DNA of 64,000 bases from Chimonanthus salicifolius (GCA_013350335.1 CM023541.1:64600413-64664412); one strand, 5' to 3'; counted from the stretch's first letter, positions 22,501 to 33,508 are shown. Notes: generated by a model not told the origin, from the sequence alone. Numbers and translations are program-made.

Positions 22501-24527
22501 TTTAGCCATCTTGATTAGCTCCATGTATTCTATTTATACAGTCTTGTACTTTTCTTCAAATATACAAAATACAACACAGAAACATTTTTCTATCCATTAT
22601 CTTTTCTTTTCCTTTTTATTTTCTACAAACACAGCCACTCTACTGTTGTTGTACGTATGCAATGACTAGATCCATTTACTGTTGAGGTAAACCACTGGGC
22701 CAAAATATGCTTTCATGAATCACTACTAATGGGAATATAATTCAGATGAAAGTTATATTCACCATAACGTTTAATCCTCCTCACCCCTATCGAAGTGTGA
22801 AATCATCTTGTGAATTTTTTTTTCTCAAGTCAACACACACTTTTTTTCCCCAAAAAATAAGAAACCAAAATGATTCTGATGTAGTGCAATTATATTTTAG
22901 GATATAATTATATAAAGAAAAATGAAACTTCTATCTGCAACTTTTTGTTTTGCAGTTTATTTAAACTATTTCACGATTGCAGGCATTTTTTGTTCATAAT
23001 GTCACAACAAAGCATTCTGGTCATCTGAAGAAAGGTAGAAAACAAAAGGGGAAAAATAAATATATAATGAAATTAGCAACCCACTAAGTTCTAAGATAAG
23101 GAGGATGTGGTCAAAATCAAAAAGCTCAACAACGGCACAATGTGACAGGTTCTGATATCAGAGAGAAACCATAAAATATAAATGACCTTTCCACCCAAAA
23201 AAAAAAAAAAATTAAAGTATGGGGTAATTCAACCTACATAAGTATATGGATTAATGTTGGACAACAGAGAAATAACAAGAGGACAAAATAATGCAACTAA
23301 AACTATAACAAAGGCTACTTAAGTACTCCCAACATAACAATATCTACCTTTACAGTTGAACCAATGGCTCCTGTATATGATGTGGATCCAACAGCAGCAA
23401 CCGATGTTGAATGATCTTCCAAAGAAGGGATCCTTAGCTTCTCCACGTCAACCAGGGCAGTTGTTAAGGAGGAAACACAATGCCCTCTGAAGCAAACAAT
23501 CTCTCTGGTTTTCACTGAAGGGAGCATATGACCAACTAAAGTCAACAAAAAGTTTAAGCAATACAAAGAACAGTATTAATGCATGTCAGTATATCACTGA
23601 AAATGTTAACAGAAGTACAGTTCACTTATTTTTTTTGGAGTGATTAGAGGATAGAATATTGTGATGAGGAGTGATTTGAGGAAGAAGGATGCTTATTTGC
23701 AATTGATTGTCATCATCATCATAACCACTAATTGCATCTCCTTTTATCGTTGTACATTTTATTGCAGTCCTTTGATACTTCAAACTGGACTTGTTCTCAG
23801 TCTTCTGCACACATGCCCAAACCGCCTTAAGCAACATTCCCTCATTTTTCTCATCTAGCTACTTTCAAGGTTTTTCTCATATGTATAATTTTACTCTTTA
23901 GTGATACTCCAACATCCATCCCTTATTTGCAATTGATTTCAATTGAATCTAATTTTGGAATTGCAATTTATAACCTTTTTCATCTTTTCAGCTAAGACCT
24001 TTGCTAAGAGTGTAGAAAATAATAATTGAAAAAGAAAAGAGAAAGAAAATCTGGAGGAGAGGAATTTCTCTCTTATGTATTGAATTGCAATTTATTGCTT
24101 TATAAGAGGAGGTCAGCAAATACCTTATGTGCAAATGTTTTTTTTATGATTTCATTAGTCTATCTCGGAATCATAATGTTATATGAGGAGGTAAGTCACA
24201 TTGGCTTACATGAACACTTACAAAGAATAAGCATCCAACGATTCCAAGATAAAAGGAAAGAAAAAAAAGAAAAAAGATGCCATTGGCATAAAACAAACAT
24301 GAAACAGTGAAATTCCAGGAAACCAAAGCCATGCCACAGAATCAGAACCAAAGCTAGAGAAAAAGTGTAAATGTATCGCGAACATCGAAAAGGGCGCAGG
24401 CTTAGAGACAAGGTGAAAAGAGCGAAGGGGGGGGGGAACACATACGATGGTTGTGCAGATTCGCTGCTCTGTGATGGACGGAGAGTGTGTCCGGAAAGCA
24501 CTTGAACTGTGGTAGCAGACATGCCAT
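13574..24527 (-). CDS. SIG2: Plastid RNA polymerase sigma factor SIG2 (sigB)
   Basis: Seven coding exons join with exact phases: 24446-24527, 23348-23535, 21686-22270, 16482-16712, 16222-16362, 13953-14153 and 13574-13855. They give about 569 residues, as expected for SIG2 (about 570). The protein is a sigma70-type factor that directs the plastid-encoded RNA polymerase, and in Arabidopsis SIG2 serves mainly plastid tRNA genes. Seen in order: an N-terminus [10 protein letters not shown] like SIG2; an Ala-rich stretch ([20 protein letters not shown]); a basic Arg/Lys cluster; DPLRYLR and ELSEGIQ (region 1.2); [20 protein letters not shown] (2.1/2.2); [20 protein letters not shown] (2.3/2.4); region 3; and [20 protein letters not shown] (4.2 helix-turn-helix). 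The start at 24527 is chosen because only this frame continues in phase into exon 2 and matches the SIG2 N-terminus; longer upstream frames do not. Introns hold a SINE and several LINE pieces. No lesion was found. Confidence 0.95.
14726..14942 (-). mobile_element. tRNA-derived SINE in a SIG2 intron
   Basis: On the minus strand the element starts GGGGACCCAACGTTGGGTAG and has an A-box-like GTAGCTCAACTGAT. About 35 bp later comes a B-box-like ATTCGAGTCCC, then a tRNA-unrelated body, ending in an A-run (T-run at 14726-14733 on the plus strand). The layout is that of a Pol III SINE of about 215 bp, in the same orientation as SIG2. Confidence 0.75.
16785..17303 (-). mobile_element. 5'-truncated LINE insertion with 14-bp target duplication
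   Basis: Minus-strand translation contains [35 protein letters not shown] and a short tail, the end of a LINE RNase H domain. The 3' end carries TTGTTACTGCTCAAAAA like the copy at 1749. The flanks are TTCCTGTCTGGTAT (16771-16784) and TTCCTGTCTAGTAT (17304-17317), a 14-bp target duplication with one mismatch. It lies in intron 3 of SIG2. Confidence 0.85.
17585..17870 (+). mobile_element. LINE RNase H fragment
   Basis: The plus strand gives [20 protein letters not shown], the start of a LINE RNase H domain with the catalytic Asp. In another frame it gives [20 protein letters not shown] followed by DSLAKEG, its conserved end. The middle is deleted and frames are broken. It lies in SIG2 intron 3. 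Confidence 0.7.
18392..18528. repeat. Three tandem copies of a 45-bp unit with a TATA-like motif
   Basis: The unit begins TTGTACAATGCTATGGTTAA and recurs three times with period 45 (key G at 18394, 18439, 18484) and almost no divergence. On the minus strand each unit contains CTCTCTATAAAAGGG, a good TATA box. The block lies within SIG2 intron 3 and may be the promoter part of an LTR or gene remnant on the minus strand; no coding frame downstream supports a gene. Confidence 0.85.
18990..19875 (+). mobile_element. LINE 3' portion with reverse-transcriptase zinc-binding domain
   Basis: The plus strand reads [40 protein letters not shown] and [20 protein letters not shown], followed by NVWSYVL. 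This is the zf-RVT motif (C..C...H....C, with the last Cys replaced) found after plant LINE reverse transcriptases. The 3' region ends near an A-rich run at about 19865-19873. Frames are broken. It lies in SIG2 intron 3. Confidence 0.8.
20040..20178 (+). mobile_element. LINE 3'-UTR fragment with poly-A tail
   Basis: A short segment ends CCTCTTTTAATAAATTTATC and then ATCATTAAAAAAAAA. This resembles the 3' end of plant LINEs, which end in a TTAATAAA-type sequence and an A-run. No coding part is attached. Confidence 0.5.
20395..20900 (+). mobile_element. LINE endonuclease fragment
   Basis: The plus strand begins [20 protein letters not shown], then [20 protein letters not shown], then [10 protein letters not shown], matching the N-terminal apurinic-type endonuclease of plant LINEs (MKI.SWNVRGL...LQETK). 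Further on [19 protein letters not shown] matches the GDFN block in another frame. It is truncated at the 3' side. Confidence 0.75.
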
Positions 24528-24760
24528 ATGGGAAAAGCGGGACTGTTGGCCTCCCTTCGCACACGCATGAGAAGGGAGACGCTAGAGTAAGCGGTGTGAG
24601 AAACGGATAAGGTGTGTGGGCGCGTTGGGTACTTGCGAGAACTTGAGAAGACAGGCAGCCAGCTCTACGCGATAGACCTGAAATGATCCAAGGGGAAGAT
24701 AAGAATCGCCAGGTAAGAATGCGGAGATATTTTTATTTTGCTTTTGATTCATTCTTAAAT
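24528..24760 (-). promoter_or_regulatory. SIG2 5' flank with GATAAG (I-box-like) motifs
   Basis: Upstream of the SIG2 start, the plus strand has GATAAG at about 24607 and again at about 24698. I-box motifs of this kind occur in promoters of light-regulated plant nuclear genes. No TATA box is evident. Part of this stretch must be 5' UTR. Assignment as a functional promoter is an inference. Confidence 0.3.
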
Positions 24761-26178
24761 GTCTGAAAAATTATTACTGAAGTATATAATTCTAAAATAT
24801 ATAAATAAATATGTAGATAAAATATGAGTATAATTTTATATTAATTAAATTATCATAATTAGTCATATAAAATAAATGACTTACAATATCACAATTTTTA
24901 AATATTAAAATTATGAGGCTAAAATGATAATAAATAGATATAACTTTACAAGTATCTTATTTTTTTTTACTTCCTACACGTTTTTACTAATTATATAGGT
25001 CTCCAATTAATTTTTAAAATCATTCTCCTTATCCTATTCTCTATAAAATTGTTTTAAATATATTATTTTTTTAGGAGATTATATGGAATTCATATAATTT
25101 TTTCTAAAATTAAATTGTTATTATATATATTTATTTTTATCTATCTATACCCTCAATTGGAAAAAATCACTGGCTAATGAACCTCAGATCAAGCAAATGA
25201 TAATATTTAATGAAGATCATTTTTATATAGTGCTAATTCATGTTATTACTTTAATCTCATTGAAATGTCGTGTATAATATTTTGATCAGAACTTTGTCCA
25301 TGCACTCTAAGTAGAATACTTTGATAAAAAAAAATTGTACCATTCAGATAACTGTAAAATAATAATATTTCTTCTTTAATTAAGGAGACATCCTTTATGT
25401 AAAATAATATTGTCTTCTCCTTAATTAAGGAATGATCTTTTGATTTCTTTATAAAGAATGAAGAATACGGGTAAAATAAAATAAAAGAGGAAAGCAAAAT
25501 AAATATAATTTTAATAATTACTAATTAAAAAAATATAAATATATCTCTATTTTTTTATTTATTTAAAGATTAAGGTATTCAGGAATTTTACCTCATTAAT
25601 TATTGAGCACATGTAAATCTCCTGATCTAAAATAGTGGAAGACAATCTATTCTTTCACTTGAAATAGCCTTTTGAAGGATAAGCGACGTGATAGTGTGGG
25701 GTCTAGGCTTCGACCAACGTAAAGAAAGTTTAATAGGCATTAGGTATAATGCCTACAAACTACACTTATAAATCATTTCTAATCATCACATCTACGACAA
25801 TTATCATAAATTGATTGATTTACGTTGATTAGCTAATTCAATTATTTTTTATAATTGGCCATGTGGAAAATATTATCCAGTCCACTATTAAAATAACTTA
25901 TGCTGAGATTGCTTGCTGTCATCTCATTTATTTATGAAATTAGAGTCAAAACATCATTAGCTTTTATAAAACTATAATTTTTTTTTTAAATATTATATAA
26001 AATAAGTGTAAACTTTTCAATCTGCACATGCCTGGTGCAAAATAATGGAGAGTAACTCTTTTTTATCGAGAAAACAATGTTGGATTTTGACCATCAAACT
26101 AACCCCTCAGTGTCTTATAATTTTTTTTTTTATATATAATCGAGGAAAGCTCCAAGCAACACCTTCAGCATAACTCTC
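24761..26178. other. AT-rich intergenic DNA
   Basis: Very AT-rich, no supported gene. The palindrome CCTTAATTAAGG at about 25421-25432 and a related CTTTAATTAAGGAG at about 25373 lie in an approximate direct repeat (AAAATAATATT followed by CTTCT..TTAATTAAGGA). Nothing else was recognised. Confidence 0.5.
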
Positions 26179-26728
26179 TTAAAACACTTGATGGAAATTA
26201 CCCTTTGCTCTTCCACTTAAAAGCGACCTTTTGCCCTTCCGCTTAAAAGTCCCTCATCGTTCGGAGGAAAAAATTCGTTGTGGGCTGTGAAGTGGGATTT
26301 CCAAACGAATCGTTTCTCGACCGATTTTTACAAATAAGGTATCAAAATTCATCTATTCTGAATTTTATGAACTCCATGACTGATTTTAAGTGAAAAGAGT
26401 ATAGTTTTGGACTTAAAAAAATCGTACATAGTTTTTTAATTCTTTGGGTACGATTTTTGAAATCCAAAATATACCATTTTCAGTTAAAATTAGTTCCGGA
26501 GTTATAAAATTCAGAGTAAATGAATTTTGATCCCTTATTTGTAGAAATCGGTCAAAAAACGACATCGTTTGAAAATCCCACTTCACAGCCCACTTTCAAA
26601 CGAATTCAAAAATTCATTCGAATAATTTTTTTTCATTCGGTGGATCACATCTTCAGAACGATTTTTGGTTTGGTGGATACAACATTTTTAAGTGGAAGGG
26701 CAAGAGGGTAATTTCTATCAACTTTTGG
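26179..26728. mobile_element. Fold-back element with arms of about 250-280 bp
   Basis: The left arm (26179-26427) and right arm (26448-26728) are reverse complements with scattered mismatches and small indels, separated by a 20-bp loop. Matching blocks include TTGATGGAAATTACCC, CTTCCACTTAAAA, GGGCTGTGAAGTGGGATTT and AATCGTAC at the loop edge. There is no coding capacity. This is a fold-back or long-TIR MITE. Its superfamily is open because I could not find a convincing target duplication. Confidence 0.85.
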
Positions 26729-26790
26729 AAAACGGGTGTGTAGGGAAAGATTTCATGAGTGTCTATATCAGGGGTACAAAATTCGGTATC

Positions 26791-29776
26791 TGTCACGCCC
26801 CAGCCCGACCGGTGGGCCCGGAACGTGACTGATTTTTTTTTTTTTTTTTGGAAGATAAACAGAACCACAAGCATTCTTAGTGGGCCGGATCAACAGTTAG
26901 GCCCAGCGGTTACACATTAGCCCGTCAAGTGGACTCAAACATATACCATATGCTTCCCAAAAACCAAGATACAACAACATCAATACATAACATGCTCAAA
27001 TCAAAACCAACATTGATTAATACAACGCAAAATAAAATCACTCATTGATTCATCATTCAAAAGCATTGTCTCCAAAGGCAACATAGCTTATTACATCAAA
27101 TGGACATAAATTAAGTACCACATCCGATACAAAAAAAGACAATGGTTCCAAGAACCAACAGAGAAAGATCAGGGCATTCCTCTCCGGGGGAATCCCAAAA
27201 CACTGCTTTAGCTTAATCGCCCTAAGCTTGAAAGAGAGAGTCCTCCTCCTCGGGTTCATCGCCTGAAAGGTGAGTGGTGTCAGCTAACTAGCGCAGTGAA
27301 GGATAATTAACAATGCAAATTAAGTAAATACAAAACAGGTTAGCAACAGTTCAATATCACATGCTTGATAACAATAAGCATAATCTCAAAATAATATGTC
27401 AACATCATTAAACCACTGCCATTATCCACCGTAACGCCTGTCGACTACACTGAGACCAGTATTAAGTCCCGACACGGTCAAAATACATCCTTGCAAGTAC
27501 ATCTCCAGCTCTAACTTAGCCGATACTGACACCCTCAAGTCAGCAACTGATGACAGCATGGTCCGCCCATGGTCCAGTAGACATAAACCATCTCTCATAT
27601 GGCTGATATTGGTTCAATAGCCAGGTACGTGGAAGCAGTCTTACATACACATAGGATCAACACCGTAATATCAAATCATCACAGCACTCTTATCATAGTG
27701 CATCATGTATAGGCACATGAGTGGGTTCATCAAAACCGAAACTACTCATTGCTCAATATAACACCTGTTTACAAAATCTGCAGAGTTAAGTTCCTCACCG
27801 TTATGTGTGGTTTACGCGGTCTCTGTTCAAACAACACACAAGTGCACAATCAATATACAGATCAAATACATACACACGAGTAGTATTTTGAAATCTCACG
27901 TTTTCCCACAAAATATCCGAGGTATATGGAATTGAGTCTCCTACTTGGTTTCTATCCTTTTTAAATCATCCACAAGATAATAATATAGTAAAAATGGGCT
28001 CAGTCCAAACTCATATTGTCTTCTGGGCATTGACCAGATTGACTTATTGAGTGAAGGTCTAGATCCTCGGGTCACTTCTCGGTTGTCTTCTGGATAGGAC
28101 CAGAGCTGACATTTTGAGTAGGCCTCGAGGTCACCCAGTGCCCGACTATAGTGCCGGCCTGAAAGTGAATCACTCAGTTCCCGACTAATGTCAGACTGAA
28201 AGCGGATACAATAGTATTTACACTATAAATAATAAGAGAAAGGGGTTAGTACAGTTTTATTTAACAAGGGGGGTATAAATCATCACATCACATAATCTAA
28301 CAAAATAATAATATTTTTTGAATAAAATAATAATATTTAATTATTTAATTATTTATTCATTTTTTTTTCTCCAATGGGAACTAACATTTAAAATCACAAG
28401 CAACTATAATCTCAAATAATTTTTTTTAATAAAATAATAATATATATATTTTTTCTTCTTCTTCCCCGTTCACTGTCTGCAACAGACAGTGAACGGCGGC
28501 CGTGAATAGTAAAATAAAAAATGGGAAAAAGGGCTATTTTCTGGACTCGGTTTTTACATCTGACCGGTCCGATGGATTCCTCCGGGAGTCCTCTTTCCAT
28601 AGGGAGAGGTTTGGGGTTTTGAAACTCAGTGAGCTATCCGATCTTAACACCGGAAGCTCACTGATACGAGAAACCCTAAAATTTTCCCTAAATTTTGAAA
28701 TCGTTTTTTCACTGAAAACAGAGCCAAATTCAAAAAAATTTGATTCCAAACCGGTCGAAATTGAAAGGGGAATGCAGTGGTTACCTTGGATTGAGTTTCT
28801 GGGCTGAAATCCGGATTTTCTTTTGAAATCTCCCCCTAAGTTACTGTTATAAAAAGAGGGTCGGCCGGCTGGGTTTTTTTTTTTGGAGAACAGAGACAGA
28901 GAGAAGAGAAGAAGTTTTGGGAGTTCAAACCGATGGAGAAGGATGGAATTTATAGGTTTTTTTGCCGGGAAATCCGGCGCACGCGCGATGGGACGGGACG
29001 ACGGCGGATCGCCGGAAAATCGGGCAGCAGAGCACGCCGCACGCCGCTGATGGTGCTACAGTAACCGTAGGATATTTTCTGCTGTTTGCAAATCAGCCCT
29101 CCAATATTTCCATTTTTGCAAAAAGCCCCTAGTTTTAATAAAAACCTGATTTTTAACTAAAACATGTTTTTAAAGCTCAAAAATTTTGATCCAACCTTAC
29201 AGATAGGTTGGGTTTTGAAAATCTTAGTTACCATAAAAATTTCAGATTTTATCTCTTATTAAAAATCATTTATTTAAATAAAACTCATAAATTTACACTA
29301 TTTACTTAAATAAAGAATTGTTAAAATAAACAATTTAAAAACATCATTTTGAGATGAAATGAAATATCTAAATCATTTTTAAAATGGTCTAACATCAAAC
29401 ACCATTTTCAAAATTTATCTCCTTTCCGAAAATATTTTAAATAATTAAAACTCCCTTTCGGGGTTTTGACGGGCGATATTTAAATATCATTTTCTGAAAA
29501 TAATTTTATTTTAAAATCAGAAATGTAAATCCTTCATTAAGGAGAACATTATTCACCAATAATACTCACATATCAACAATATTTATAAAAATATACACAA
29601 CAAGTGGTAAATTACCAAAATGCCCCTCCAGCTCGACGAGCTGAATCACTGAGTTTTCGGGCTCAGATCGGGCCAAACTTGGGCTTTCCTCGAAGCCCTA
29701 ACCAAAATCTCCGAGATTAATCGGTTAAACAAACTTAACGAGTTAAAACACGCCGAATCTGGGGCAGGGTATTACA
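26791..29776. mobile_element. Large solo LTR (2,986 bp) with 5-bp target duplication
   Basis: The segment begins TGTCACGCCCCAGCCC and ends GGGGCAGGGTATTACA, so it has TG...CA ends. It is flanked by GTATC at 26786-26790 and 29777-29781. The starting sequence is not repeated near the right end, so a single LTR is the simplest reading. It has no coding frame of note. Long LTRs of this size occur in plant Ty3/gypsy elements. The orientation is not certain. TATA-like motifs occur on both strands near 28848 (+) and 28950 (-). Confidence 0.8.
28466..28496. other. Perfect 14-bp hairpin in the solo LTR
   Basis: CCGTTCACTGTCTG (28466-28479) is followed by the loop CAA and its exact reverse complement CAGACAGTGAACGG (28483-28496). 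It is GC-richer than its AT-rich surroundings. It could be a structured element of the LTR transcript; no function is shown. Confidence 0.8.
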
Positions 29777-30207
29777 GTATCGGCCGATACGATATATCGA
29801 CCGATATATAGTTATCGGCCGATATTATTCTCTCTCATCATTTTTTTTTAAAAAAACGGCCGATATCGGCGGATATGATACGGCTGAGATATCGGCGTAT
29901 TGGTCTAATATTAGCCGCTATTTGCACCCCTGGTCTGGCTCCCCTTTTTTAAAATATAAGTCAATCTATTTTATTTTTAGGATTTTCAAAGAATGGCTTA
30001 CTTGTATTTCGTTAAAATTTGCTCAACCAAAACATGCCTCTCTTAGCAAAAAGATGGATTTCATTCACACTCTTCGGGTCTTGGGATTATTTTAAAGATA
30101 TAAAAGTAGTTCGTAGAAGCTACATAGTTAGTCATTCTTCAATTCCAATCTTTTTAATTCTCCAAGATAGAATGATATTTCTGTTTTGACATTATTGGTA
30201 AACCAAG

Positions 30208-30486
30208 CAGGGGTTTAAAAATCGGTATCGGCCGATATATCGGCCGATACGATATATCGACCGATATATCATTATCAGCCGATATATCGGCCGATATTTT
30301 TCTCTTTCTTCCTTGTTTTTTTAATTATCGGCCGATATTTTGATATCGGGCCGATATAATACGACCGATGTCAAGGCCGATATTGTGAATATCGGCTGAT
30401 ACGATACATATCGGCCGATATTCACATATCCAAAACCGATATATATCGGCCGATACGATACGTATCGGCCGATATTTAAACCCCTG
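30208..30486. mobile_element. Intact hAT-like MITE built of TATCGGCCGATA motifs
   Basis: The element is 279 bp with terminal inverted repeats CAGGGGTTTAAA and TTTAAACCCCTG. Its 8-bp flanks are AAACCAAG (30200-30207) and CAACCAAG (30487-30494), matching at 7 of 8 bases. CA-GGG termini and 8-bp duplications are hAT features. The interior consists of repeated self-complementary ATATCGGCCGATA units, many overlapping. No ORF. Confidence 0.85.
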
Positions 30487-30494
30487 CAACCAAG

Positions 30495-32009
30495 CTTCTT
30501 CAGTGCCATTATTTTGAGCTCACGACGTCAAAATTATAAATTATTTACTGTTTTTGATAGAGATTCAGTTGAAAAAAACTCTCTCTCATTCCTCTATCAC
30601 TAACCCCTTTTATTTTCACATATAATAGCAAAAGAAGCCAAAATTTCATAAAGTCTTTTAGGTTGGTTTTGAAATTTATCATCACTATTGTGTGGTTGGC
30701 AGACTGATTGCTTCGTTGCCATCTATGGGACAAACCTACAACCACTCTTAAGCTATAAGAATGAGCTCCTACCAAATGTGCTACAAGCTAATATAATTGG
30801 ATATATGAGAAACTTTGACTCTGCTCAACTGTGAAAAGTTGATATTTTTGTTATTTGTGTCAAAATATTTATTTTTAATTAAAATGAATAAAGCCTTATA
30901 TTAGTAAGTAAAGAAAACTTTCCACTTTTCCTTATTAATTTTTTTTTAATCTAAAAAAGGAAAAAGTTTTTTTAAAAAATATGCAAAATATCTCATTTTT
31001 TTGTGTTATTGACAAAGAATACTTATTCCACAAGCATTATGATACCGAGGGAGAATCTCGTGTAAGGATTCCATCATATATGGTGGTCAAAAGAAATTGC
31101 ATATCACTAGGAAAGCATTACTAGGCTAGAAGGGCGGTGAAGATAAAGATTTGAGGGAACAGAGCTTGCTCTGTTTTACGTTCACAATTAAAGGCAGGGT
31201 GTGTTGTTTCATTGTGAATGAAAAACGCTACCACAGTGTAATATCTCGAGAGGCCAAAGAAAAACTAACGTTGATGATAACATCGCAGTCCGTACAAAGA
31301 GCCATGGATTAAGAAGGGCGATTAGAAAATGACAAAATGAATGTGTTGGTGTGGTGTGGCATTGTGACAATGGATGCATGCCACCTACATTGGACACATG
31401 ATAAGTGTGACGATACATGTACTCTAAAAAATGATTTTCCTTAAAAAAAAATAAGCACAAAATAAGAGAATTTTCTTGTAAGGATTGTTTGTCATTTGCC
31501 GGCTCATAAAAAATAGAGTCCTCTCTTTCTCCTGGGAGTAAGGGCTCTTTGTCAAAAAAAAAAATTGACACATTTTCCTCTTTTTAAAAGAAAAACATTT
31601 TCTATAGAAGATACCATAGAAGATTTTCCTTATTCATTAAGACAATAGTTTCTTCATTTTCAATGAAGATAAATATTTTAATGCAAGCAACGAAGGTATC
31701 AGATTTCCACAGCTAAACACATGGTCAGTAACACTTTTTAAATAATATGAATTGTATTTATACATAACTTTTTTATGAAATTACTTTCTTCGAGAAAATA
31801 GATTCTTGCGAGAACCATAAAGATTTGTTTGCTTGTAACGAGAGATGTGCTTGGGTTATTTTTATTTTGATTTGATATGGACATAGCTTATGGATATGGC
31901 AATTGAGGTATGTCCAATCAGTGCAACCATATTTGATTTTAGTGGAGTCCGTTAAAGATGGTGGATGTGATTGGAGATGATTTAGTAGCGTTACCATTGA
32001 CAACCACAT
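30495..32009. other. Intergenic DNA, nothing recognised
   Basis: AT-rich, with short chance ORFs only. No repeat or gene family was recognised. Confidence 0.5.
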
Positions 32010-33119
32010 TACTCATGATGACTATTATTTAGATTATGATTGATCCTTATGAGTTAATTTATATTATGATTAGATAACACTCCCTCCGTCCCATTTTAGT
32101 TGTTCGATTTTAAAAATTTGAATTTTTTAAATAAGAGCTCTCAAAAGGCTTATGAACTTATCTCAAACATCCTATAACTCTTCCAATAAAGAAGGTATAG
32201 ATAGTCGGAGTAGATAGATAAAGAGAGAATCAAAATGAAATATCAGACAACTATTTTGGGACAATCCCAAAATACATATCAGACAATTAAATTGAGACAG
32301 AGAGAATATTTGATTGTAATAGATTTTGAGAGATTATCAACATCTCTCAATTAGGATAGTATGATCACTGTTATCTTTTGCACATGTTATTTGACTTTAG
32401 TTATGATATCAACATGTTATTTGTGTTTTCCCACCATTGGTTTAGATAGTTCGTCATCATCACCGTTGCCATCTTGGCTATATTTTGATGCCGGCTTCGT
32501 CTTCGTTCGCCATTGCCAATGCTATTGTTTATCTGTTTGTAACCCAGTTTGGGTCTTCTATTTATTGGATCTGATTGTTGTGATAATGATTCAGTTCTTT
32601 TCTAATGTAGATTTGTCTGTTTCTTAAGATTCGTTTACAACTAGATATTTCTGCTACTGTTATACACATTTTGTGTGCTCCGAATCTGTCTGCTTTTGCC
32701 TCCAATCATGATTTCATTGGATTTGTTGATCTCATGTGTTTCTATTCATCTACAATTTGTTATACACATGTGGCTCATTAGTTTTGTTCCTGGCTTCAGC
32801 ACATCTCGATCGTTGATCTCCTTCCACTCCATCAAATAACATCATCCGATCATTGGATCGTCAAGCTGAATAAATTCAAACTCAAGTGGTTTTAAAGGGG
32901 GGTGTTAAGATATATTAAAATCTGTTATTTAGATTATGATTAGATTGAATTTGATTGTAATAGATTGAACGAGATAATCAATATCTATCAAGATCATTAC
33001 CTATCTTTTGGAATATTGTGAGAGATTTAGTGATGTACTCTACATAATTGACTCTCTTTTAGTGGAATAATTAATAGAGAATTATTACATTATTTTTATT
33101 CTCTCTCCCATTTTCTAAC
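32010..33119 (+). mobile_element. Copia-type remnant with two LTR copies
   Basis: The right LTR is 32908-33119. It starts TGTTAAGATATATTAAAATC after the purine tract AAAGGGGGG and ends CATTTTCTAACA. The left copy of the same sequence (about 32010-32395) shares TTATTTAGATTATGATT, TTTGATTGTAATAGATT and TATCTTTTG blocks but is interrupted by a Stowaway element. Only about 510 bp lie between, including a short end SGFKGGC with stop that resembles copia polyprotein ends. The rest of the coding part is deleted. Confidence 0.7.
32080..32305. mobile_element. Stowaway (Tc1/mariner) MITE
   Basis: It starts CTCCCTCCGTCCCATTTTAG and the reverse complement of its right end is CTCTCTGTCTCAATTTAATT. This is the terminal inverted repeat of plant Stowaway MITEs, about 225 bp long. 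The insertion lies in the left copy of a copia LTR; the uninterrupted right copy shows the empty site near 32950. Confidence 0.85.
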
Positions 33120-33508
33120 ACTCTTATTATAAAAAAAAAAAACATTAGTGTCCCTATCACTTCCCTACCAAATGATGTCTACACTTGTAGCAATCTATGG
33201 GAAAGCCTACTGATATAATTAATGGACAGAACATGATCGTGACGACTAGTAGGAGAAGAAATTCTTTGGAGATTGATGTTTGATGCCTATTCATGAATAA
33301 CTTTCCAATGCACATATACAAACATGACATATATTCACAATTCAACATTACTTTCGTTCGATTAACATAACATTGATTTTTATGATTGTGAATTACTTTT
33401 CTTCATGTACCTTCTTTTTTACCTTTACAATTTGAAAATGGAGTAGATGAATCGTTCTAGTACTATAGCTCCCAAATGCTCAAACATCGATCTTTTTTTT
33501 TTACGGTA

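Larger units (their letters stand above)
26769..29932. mobile_element. hAT-like MITE (TATCGGCCGATA-rich), split by a solo LTR
   Basis: The left piece (26769-26790) starts CAGGGGTACAAAATTCGGTA. The right piece (29782-29932) resumes GGCCGATACGATATATCGAC and ends TATTTGCACCCCTG. The outer ends are inverted repeats (CAGGGGTACAAA against CAGGGGTGCAAA). Without the inserted LTR the element is 173 bp, rich in ATCGGCCGAT palindromes, and a relative of the intact copy at 30208-30486. The flanks GTCTATAT and GTCTGGCT share only 5 of 8 bases, so its own target duplication is eroded or uncertain. Confidence 0.75.

Noticed and set aside
24026..24564. ORFs at the SIG2 first exon and intron 1, including longer N-terminal extensions
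   Set aside because: Their phases do not fit exon 2 through the strong donor, and the SIG2-like N-terminus is in another frame.
26653..26874. ORF across the MITE and solo-LTR junction
   Set aside because: It crosses unrelated elements and has no family resemblance.
32361..32627. Cys/Phe-rich ORF in the copia remnant
   Set aside because: It straddles the left LTR and the decayed internal region and matches no copia domain; a chance ORF is the simplest reading.
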